Shown: positions 1 to 5,299 of the stretch, in pieces
How positions within the stretch are numbered: position 1 is the stretch's first letter
Layout: every line of letters begins with the position of its first letter
Source: Sandaracinaceae bacterium
GTDB taxonomy: Bacteria; Myxococcota_A; Polyangia; Polyangiales; Sandaracinaceae
Length of the DNA stretch: 7,068 bases
Assembly: GCA_025056955.1 (NCBI GenBank)
Contig: JANWYL010000166.1
Coordinates: forward strand, 1 to 7,068
Direction: 5' to 3'
Notes under the pieces: model-generated
What the model was told of the DNA's origin: nothing
Databases searched by the model: none
Seen by the model: only the letters and a program-made list of their open reading frames with translations
Translations under genes and position numbers: made by a program

Positions 1-217
1 CCGCCCCGCCCACCCCCGGGGGGGGGCCGGAATTGGCTATTCGCTGCACGCGGGAATGGTAGTTGTGGCGGATGGAAGCGATGGCGCTGGGTTGAGGCTT
101 GAGAGGGTGTTAACCACTGATCCAGGTATGGGCATCATCAGGCATGCTGATGCTGGATATGAACGGGCAATTGAGGTGGCAAAAGCGAGGGGAATTCACA
201 TTCCACATGTTCGGTGA
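1..217 (+). CDS. hutU: urocanate hydratase (urocanase), C-terminal end only
   Basis: Partial gene; the 5' part lies outside the window. In the frame whose codons start at base 2 it reads to a TGA at 215-217. The visible end contains GIGYSLHAGMVVVADG, then LERVLTTDPGMGI, then RHADAGYERA, which are the conserved blocks of the urocanase C-terminus (the family reads GYSQHAGM..VADGT, ARVL.NDP.TGVMRHADAGY). Urocanase is a cytosolic NAD-dependent enzyme that hydrates urocanate to imidazolone propionate, the second step of histidine degradation. The catalytic core and NAD-binding parts are not in view. The gene lies 6 bases before hutI, so the two are co-transcribed. The first eight or so codons (RPAHPRGGA) fit poorly to the family's H-x-GGGVGIG loop and sit in an almost pure G+C stretch at the sequence edge, so they may be read errors. 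Identity is secure from the last 60 residues. Confidence 0.93.
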   Translation, partial: RPAHPRGGAGIGYSLHAGMVVVADGSDGAGLRLERVLTTDPGMGIIRHADAGYERAIEVAKARGIHIPHVR

Positions 218-223
218 CACGGT

Positions 224-1537
224 ATGCCATTGTGCAACTTCGACCAATATCCAAGCTTTGCTCTCGTTAACGCTTGCGTTGTGACGTGCGATGGAGAGGG
301 TGATTCACCTCGTGATAGGCTGGGGATCATTGCGCCTGGGGTCGTTTTGGTGCAAGGGGAGAAAGTAGGTTGTGTAGGAAAGGTAAGCGATTTTTCATTC
401 GATGGATCCATCCAAACAATCGATGTTCAAGGGAGATTGGTGACGCCTGGTTTGGTTGATCCCCACACCCATCTCGTTTTTGCTGGAAGTAGGATGGATG
501 AATTTCAAGCGAAAATGAGAGGGGTGGATTACAGGAAAATCGGTCAGGAGGGTGGGGGGATTATGCGAACAGTCCGCGCGACGAGGGGAAGCGATGAAAT
601 CGCGCTATTGAAGCGCTTGGAATCCAGGCTTGCTCGTATGCTTCGGAGGGGAGTTACCTTAGTTGAGGTAAAGAGTGGCTATGGGCTTAACATCGGTGAA
701 GAAATGCGTCTTCTGCGCCTAGGAAAGAGCGTGTCGGAGAAGGTGTTGGATGGGAATGAGGTTGGTGTAAAGCAGCTTCCTCGGACGACAACCACTTTGC
801 TTGGGGCTCATGCGATTCCTCAAGAATACGCAGGAAATCGGGAGGAATACGTTAACCTTGTGCTGAAGATGGTTGATTTGGTGAGTGGGCATGAGAATGG
901 GATGAGGCTGGCTGAGGCATGCGACGTTTACATCGAGTCACATGCGTTTTCAGTTGGCGAAGCGAAGCGGATTTTGGAGAGTGCAAAGAAAAGGGGGTTG
1001 CTGGTTCGAGCGCACGTTGGTCAATTTGAGGACATTGGAGGGGCAGAGATGGTGGCAGAGATGGGGGGAATTTCTTGCGATCACCTTGAGCATGTGTCTG
1101 ACAAGGCGCTTGGGGCAATGGCTGCTGCTGGAACTCGAGCAGTGCTCCTCCCAGGGGCTTGGAGGACCCTCCGTCAACAAGCTCCCGACGCACAGCGAAT
1201 GCAAAGAATGGGAGTTGAAGTTGCTGTGGGGACAGATGCCAACCCCGGAACAAGCCCTTGCTTTGATTTGCTGGTTGCACTTGGGCTCGCAGTTCGTGAT
1301 GCTGGGTTGGATCCAGAGGCTGCTCTCTTGGCGATCACGCGAGAGGCGGCAGAGGCGTGTGGGGCGCAACAAGCAGGTAGGATTCGCGCTGGGTGGCGGG
1401 CTGATCTTGCCATATGGGATGAAGTTGATCCCTTGGTATTCGGCTACGCACTCGGGGGTCTAGAACCCCGAGCGGTAATCATTGCTGGAAAGTGGGTGTT
1501 GGAACACGATGGGGATTGGAGCTTGATTTTTCAGTGA
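224..1537 (+). CDS. hutI: imidazolonepropionase
   Basis: 437 residues, a little longer than the usual 400-420. It hydrolyses 4-imidazolone-5-propionate to N-formimino-L-glutamate in the cytosol, the third step of histidine degradation. It belongs to the amidohydrolase superfamily: a short beta-sandwich N-terminus (about 1-75) and a metal-dependent TIM barrel. The metal ligands can be seen as the HxH of PHTHLVFAGSR (H81, H83), H264 in RAHVGQ, and D338 in GTDANPG. Other family signatures are GGGIMRTVRATR (110-121), EVKSGYGL (148-155), TTLLGAHAIPQEY (190-202) and CDHLEH (285-290, with the catalytic-region His). All key residues are present, so it should be active. The ATG at 224 is the first in-frame start after the hutU stop. 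No good Shine-Dalgarno precedes it, which suggests translation coupled to hutU. hutH, hutG or hutF are not seen downstream; the operon ends here. Confidence 0.97.
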   Translation: MPLCNFDQYPSFALVNACVVTCDGEGDSPRDRLGIIAPGVVLVQGEKVGCVGKVSDFSFDGSIQTIDVQGRLVTPGLVDPHTHLVFAGSRMDEFQAKMRGVDYRKIGQEGGGIMRTVRATRGSDEIALLKRLESRLARMLRRGVTLVEVKSGYGLNIGEEMRLLRLGKSVSEKVLDGNEVGVKQLPRTTTTLLGAHAIPQEYAGNREEYVNLVLKMVDLVSGHENGMRLAEACDVYIESHAFSVGEAKRILESAKKRGLLVRAHVGQFEDIGGAEMVAEMGGISCDHLEHVSDKALGAMAAAGTRAVLLPGAWRTLRQQAPDAQRMQRMGVEVAVGTDANPGTSPCFDLLVALGLAVRDAGLDPEAALLAITREAAEACGAQQAGRIRAGWRADLAIWDEVDPLVFGYALGGLEPRAVIIAGKWVLEHDGDWSLIFQ

Positions 1538-1862
1538 ATCACCGAGGCATGTGGTTTAACACCAGGCCATGGGGGAGGGAGAGGGCATGGGAGAGGTAAT
1601 GGAAAAGGATACCGCCTGTTGCAGAGCAGCCGCTTCGAGTTTTTCAGGGCCAAACGGTGCATTTTAATTAGGCATCTTTTTGGTTGAACCACAGGATGGC
1701 CAAGAGGTGCTTGTGGTGTTGGTTTGGTGGCAAAGGTGATTGACCTTGGTTTTGCAATCAAAACGATGGCCTGATGCTTGGGTGCAACGAGGGGAAAGCA
1801 GAGGTAGATGCGGGTGATTGAATTGTAGGGACGGATAACCATTGAAACGTGTTCAAAAGATG
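1538..1862. other. convergent intergenic gap with no recognisable gene
   Basis: 325 bases lie between the stop of hutI (+) and the stop of the LuxE-like gene (-). A minus-strand open frame crosses it (1905 down to 1531). Its product is low-complexity (PLPLPCPLPPPWP), mirrors the G-rich + strand, starts inside the neighbouring gene in another frame and matches no family I know. The only foldable elements I found are weak: GTTTTG/CAAAAC around a 4-base loop at 1749-1764, and ACCACA/TGTGGT with an 18-base loop at 1688-1717. Neither has a GC-rich stem followed by a T run. Both convergent transcripts must end in or near this stretch, but I cannot point to a terminator. Confidence 0.6.
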
Positions 1863-3008
1863 CTAGCGAGAGGATAGGAGAGCCTCTTCGAGAAGCAAGG
1901 AGCATCCACGCGCTTCAGCATGGGGCATCCGGCCAAGAAAACGAAGCCTCATGGAACCAGATGGGTGACGGTAGACCATTCCAAGGTCGGCACTTTGGAT
2001 GGATACACATGAGTCCAAGTTGGACGGATCATCAAAGCGGAGGATGCCAGCTTCACCTTCTGGGAGTTCTTCCATGGTTTGGGGATGGGTGGCAGTGACG
2101 CGAAGCCAAGGAGGGACCCAGTAGACGCCTGCTTCTTCACCAAACTCCCAAAGGGGTGAAGAAAGCTCAGTCATGCCGTATTCACCCCTAACGTGGTGAA
2201 TGGGAATGGTGAAGCGGGTGGAGATACGGTGACGAAGTTCGATTTCGTCAATAGAGATGCGATGCCCCTTGAAGCCACCAGTGATCATCACCATGCTTCG
2301 AGGTGGAAGTTCGAAATCAGAGTCGAGCAATTCATCTGCCCAGGCGAAGGCAAACGCAGTGCCGCAAATGATGATAGGGCGGTTTCGAGCGTGGGCTTTT
2401 GCAATTGCCTGGGCGATGGAGCGGGAGCAAACTCGGTTTTCAATCATTGCGATGGTGGAGCAGGCGGTTTGATCGCGCTTTTTGGCTTCTTCTTCGATGA
2501 GGGCTAGCATGAAAGCCAGGGAAGAGTTGGGGTGGGTTGATGGGTGGGGAGCAAGGAGCAAAAGATCGAAAGGACCATCTGGCAGAAGGGAAATGCGTGC
2601 ACCAAGCAGGGAGCCCCGGTGGTATGGTTCGAGTTCAACTCGTGGGTGAAGGCCGGGAGCTCCAGTGCTCGTTCCCGATGTGGCGAAGGTGATCACATCA
2701 TGACCTGGCTTGAAAACGCTAATTCGGGCGTACTTAAACGCATCGGTTGGCAACGCGGGCCAATTCCTTGGAGAGGAAAAGGATGCTTTGCGGGCGCTAC
2801 AGAGTTGGGAGAAAGGGGGAAGGGTTTGAGATTGAAAACGCGCTATTTCACATAGGAGGGCATCGCGCTCTTTGTCGAGGTTGATGTGAGGGTTGGCTTC
2901 AGCCTTCGAGATGAGATCAAGCACCCGCTCCCTGAGCCCAAGCCACTTGGCGTTGGTGTTCCGAAGAAGGGGATCGATTGGAGATGCAGCGAAAAGGTCA
3001 GCTGGCAT
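1863..3008 (-). CDS. LuxE/acyl-protein synthetase-like adenylate-forming enzyme
   Basis: 381 residues from the ATG at 3008, close to the 370-380 of LuxE proteins. Members activate a carboxylic acid with ATP to an acyl-adenylate; LuxE then carries the acyl group on a cysteine near its C-terminus and passes it to LuxC. Visible signatures (numbered from this ATG) are the phosphate-binding loop TFATSGTSTG (107-116), ITGGFKG (242-248), the adenylate-binding GEYGMTEL (275-282), a DLG at 341-343, and the family tail GRMPHAEARGCSLLLEEAL (359-377). C369 in that tail is in the right place for the acyl-carrying cysteine. The start overlaps the upstream aminotransferase stop by 11 bases (ATGCCAGCTGA), which argues for coupling; no Shine-Dalgarno is visible. 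The frame stays open upstream to a TTG at 3074, but that start lies deep inside the aminotransferase and adds only a Pro/Lys/Ser-rich stretch. No luxC, luxD, luxA or luxB is in view, so substrate and acyl acceptor are unknown. A phenylacetate-CoA ligase-like role is the alternative. Confidence 0.8.
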   Translation of the reverse strand: MPADLFAASPIDPLLRNTNAKWLGLRERVLDLISKAEANPHINLDKERDALLCEIARFQSQTLPPFSQLCSARKASFSSPRNWPALPTDAFKYARISVFKPGHDVITFATSGTSTGAPGLHPRVELEPYHRGSLLGARISLLPDGPFDLLLLAPHPSTHPNSSLAFMLALIEEEAKKRDQTACSTIAMIENRVCSRSIAQAIAKAHARNRPIIICGTAFAFAWADELLDSDFELPPRSMVMITGGFKGHRISIDEIELRHRISTRFTIPIHHVRGEYGMTELSSPLWEFGEEAGVYWVPPWLRVTATHPQTMEELPEGEAGILRFDDPSNLDSCVSIQSADLGMVYRHPSGSMRLRFLGRMPHAEARGCSLLLEEALLSSR

Positions 3009-4422
3009 GGGTGGTTTTGGTGGTTGTTGTTTGGTTGTGAAGGGTTTGGAGGATGGATGAAAGACACTCAACAAATGAAAGGAGCAACGATTCGCTGATG
3101 AGAAGTGGTGGTGAGATCTGCATGACGCATCCTTCCGGCCCTCCTGGGATCGTGATGTATCCGCACCTTAAAAGCTCAGAAATGGTGCGAAGGCAAATCG
3201 AGGAGTTCACGAATTCAATGCCGATTGCCAAACCGCGGCCCCTCACTTCTCGGATAAAAGAAAAATCACCAGCGATTTTCAGCAAGCGTTGAAGCAGCAT
3301 TTGGCCGAGTTGGGTGACGTGGTTCTCGATATCCAGTGACTCGAAGGTGTCGAGAGAAGCAAGTGCTGCGGCACACGCAAGCGGATTTCCAAAAAAGGTT
3401 GCTGTATGGAGTGCTTCTCCAGACGGCGCGCTCCGCCACGCTTCCATCACTTCACCCCGCCCGATGCATGCAGAAATCGGAAGGCCTCCACCCAGTGCCT
3501 TGCCGAGGCACACAATGTCCGGATCAGCACCATGGGCCATGCTTAAAAGCCGAGGGCCAGTGCGATGGAGCCCCGTAAAGATTTCATCAACGATAAAGAT
3601 GGCACCAATCGATTTGGTGAAAGATCGCAACCATCTCAAAAATCCAGGAGGTGGTTCACGCACCCCTCCACGACCAATCATCGCTTCGATGACCAAGGCA
3701 CCGATAGAAATCCCTGCCTTGGTGGCTTCTTCGTGGCTTTGAAGCACGGAGGAGATGGCTTTCTCGAGAGGAGTTGTTGGGGAGGGGTGGGGGGTGAAAA
3801 CGATGTGGGGACTCAGGTGATGCTTGAAAGGTGCGCGGAAGGCAGAAGAGTAACCGCAGATGGAGAGTGGACCCATCGCAAGCCCGTGGTAACCACCTTC
3901 AAAGGCCAGGACACCTGGGCGACCAGTTGCCAAAAGGGCGGTTTTGATTGCGGCGTCGATGGCGTCTGAACCGTCGCTTCCAAGGATAACGCGTGCTTCA
4001 GTGAGGCCGCTCCATTCTCCAAGGCGTTTAAGGAGTTCGATTTTCACATCCGAAGGGTGAAGATCGCCAAGGGCATGAATGAGGCGCTCGCTTTGTTTGC
4101 GGATTGCTGCGATGATCAAAGGGTGACGGTGACCTAGGGAGGCAACACCAAAACCAGAGCTCAGATCAACATAGATGTTGCCATCGGCATCCACAACGTT
4201 GGCACCTACAGCCTCCCTCCACACAATGGGGTCGGAAGGAGCGCCAGAATGCTCCTTTCGACGGGCTCTTCTTGCGGTCAATGCAGGGCATTCGCTTTGG
4301 GCAAGGAGCTCTATGAGGGCTGAGCTAGCTGGCCCAGGTGGTGGGGTGTGGATGAGAGGAGGGTGATCACCCAAGGGAAGAGACATCAGCGAAACCGAGG
4401 TACTGGGTGAATGGTAGTGCAT
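2998..4422 (-). CDS. class III PLP-dependent aminotransferase
   Basis: 474 residues from the ATG at 4422. Class III (ornithine/GABA-type, fold type I) aminotransferases move an amino group between an amine or amino acid and a keto acid using pyridoxal phosphate. Signatures, numbered from this start: VDLSSGFGVASLGHRHP (85-101), the phosphate-binding GSDGSDA (148-154), GYHG (177-180), VDEIFTGLHRTG (278-289) with D279 contacting the PLP ring nitrogen, LGKALGGGLP (306-315) with K308 as the Schiff-base lysine, and TFFGNP (342-347). All expected residues are present, so an active enzyme is likely. The N-terminal block ECPALTARRARR resembles proteins I associate with Myxococcota. The frame is open further upstream to 4554, inside radC. 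I chose 4422 because AGGTGG lies just before it; 4386 and 4458 are other ATGs without such a site. It follows radC by 65 bases and overlaps the LuxE-like gene, so it is probably the second gene of a three-gene operon. The substrate cannot be read from the sequence. Confidence 0.9.
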   Translation of the reverse strand: MHYHSPSTSVSLMSLPLGDHPPLIHTPPPGPASSALIELLAQSECPALTARRARRKEHSGAPSDPIVWREAVGANVVDADGNIYVDLSSGFGVASLGHRHPLIIAAIRKQSERLIHALGDLHPSDVKIELLKRLGEWSGLTEARVILGSDGSDAIDAAIKTALLATGRPGVLAFEGGYHGLAMGPLSICGYSSAFRAPFKHHLSPHIVFTPHPSPTTPLEKAISSVLQSHEEATKAGISIGALVIEAMIGRGGVREPPPGFLRWLRSFTKSIGAIFIVDEIFTGLHRTGPRLLSMAHGADPDIVCLGKALGGGLPISACIGRGEVMEAWRSAPSGEALHTATFFGNPLACAAALASLDTFESLDIENHVTQLGQMLLQRLLKIAGDFSFIREVRGRGLAIGIEFVNSSICLRTISELLRCGYITIPGGPEGCVMQISPPLLISESLLLSFVECLSSILQTLHNQTTTTKTTHAS

Positions 4423-4425
4423 GAA

Positions 4426-4431
4426 CCACCT
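4426..4431 (-). promoter_or_regulatory. Shine-Dalgarno-like site before the aminotransferase
   Basis: The minus strand reads AAAAGGTGGTTCATG, with AGGTGG three bases ahead of the ATG at 4422. The spacing is shorter than the usual 5-9, but if pairing uses AAGG the gap is about normal. This is the only one of the three candidate ATGs (4458, 4422, 4386) with a purine-rich ribosome-binding sequence, so it decides the start. Confidence 0.45.
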
Positions 4432-4487
4432 TTTGCAAGAGGGAAGGGGAATGAGCATTGGTTGGAGGTTTGTGAGTGAGGGTGATT

Positions 4488-5222
4488 TCAGTGGCTTATG
4501 TGTTTGTCGATAGGAGTGAAAGAAGCCAACAGGCCTGCTTGGCGAAAAGACCAATACCCTTTCCTGCTCACGATGACGTGATCCAGAAGGCGTAGTCCGA
4601 AAAGCTCGGCGGCTGATGCGAGGCGCCTGGTGAAATCAATATCTTCGGGGCTTGGTTCTGGTTCACCGCTTGGGTGATTATGGGCGAATGCCACAACAGG
4701 CACGGCCTCAAGAAGAAGCTGTCGAAACACGTGCGCAAGGGAAACGAGGCAGGCTGTCATCGTCCCCTTGGCCAACCAAAGTTCGCGCACAAGGCGGTGG
4801 CGACCATCGATGGCGAGCGCGACGAAATGCTCGATTTCTTGGTAGGCCAAACGGGAGCGAAGAAGGGCATCGATGTCACAGGCGTCACTTATCCTTGCAG
4901 GGGGTGGTGCTGACTGGGTGACTCGTGCCCCAAGTTCGATGGCTGCTGCGAGCCGGGCAGCTTTTGCTTCGCCAAGGCCTTGGTAAGAAGAAAGGGTCGA
5001 TGGGGAGATGGAGGCAAGGCCCGCAAGCCCTCCACTTTCCCGGAGAAGACGTGCAGCCAGGTCAAGCACGGGCTCGCCAGCCCTTCCAGTTCCCAAAATC
5101 ACGGCTACAAGCTCGGTGTCATCGAGGTGACGGGCACCGCCTTCAAGAAGACGCTCCCGCGGTCCGCGAAATTGGGCACAATTTTCTTCAAGCAATGGTT
5201 GCAATGCTTTTCTGGCTCCCAT
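4488..5222 (-). CDS. radC: RadC/JAB (MPN+) domain protein
   Basis: 244 residues, a little longer than the usual 220-230. The N-terminal part (about 20-105) is the RadC helix-hairpin-helix-like region, with PRERLLEGGARHLDDTELVA and GLGEAKAARLAAA (82-94). The C-terminal part is a JAB1/MPN metalloprotease-like domain: E147 in LVRELWLAKGT, then HNHPSGEPEPSPED (181-194), giving the metal set H181, H183, S191 and D194 of the HxH-x7-S-x2-D motif. LLDHVIVSRKGYWSF (212-226) is the usual tail block. The motif is complete. The name comes from an E. coli allele once thought to affect repair; the true molecular role of the family is not settled. The ATG at 5222 is fixed because an in-frame TGA lies at 5234-5232; no clear Shine-Dalgarno precedes it. 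It is the first gene of the minus-strand set and diverges from the protease gene. Confidence 0.95.
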   Translation of the reverse strand: MGARKALQPLLEENCAQFRGPRERLLEGGARHLDDTELVAVILGTGRAGEPVLDLAARLLRESGGLAGLASISPSTLSSYQGLGEAKAARLAAAIELGARVTQSAPPPARISDACDIDALLRSRLAYQEIEHFVALAIDGRHRLVRELWLAKGTMTACLVSLAHVFRQLLLEAVPVVAFAHNHPSGEPEPSPEDIDFTRRLASAAELFGLRLLDHVIVSRKGYWSFRQAGLLASFTPIDKHISH

Positions 5223-5299
5223 GCAGGTGCTTCAAATGCAAAGGTCTCGCCGGCATCGAAGGTGAAAAACGAAGCAAAACTTCCAGGGCCCATGGCGGA
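5223..5299. promoter_or_regulatory. divergent intergenic region between radC and the protease gene
   Basis: These 77 bases must hold the start signals for both divergent genes, unless the protease starts later than assumed. I see no convincing -35/-10 pair on either strand and no operator-like palindrome. The placement is by gene orientation alone. Confidence 0.4.

Noticed and set aside
942..1463. Plus-strand open frame of 173 codons inside hutI
   Set aside because: A second-frame shadow of hutI; the hutI frame carries all conserved zinc-site motifs.
1749..1764. Hairpin GTTTTG-CAAT-CAAAAC as a transcription terminator
   Set aside because: The stem is only six base pairs and AT-rich, with no T run on either side.
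1531..1905. Minus-strand open frame of 124 codons covering the convergent gap
   Set aside because: It starts inside the LuxE-like gene in a different frame, ends in a Pro/Leu-only stretch that mirrors G-rich + strand DNA, and resembles no family I recognise.
1863..3008. A bioluminescence (lux) operon
   Set aside because: Only a LuxE-like enzyme is present; no luciferase, LuxC reductase or LuxD transferase can be seen in the window.
4423..4554. N-terminal extension of the aminotransferase to the upstream-most in-frame start at 4554
   Set aside because: It would overlap the end of radC, its sequence has no family similarity, and the ATG at 4422 has the only ribosome-binding-like sequence.
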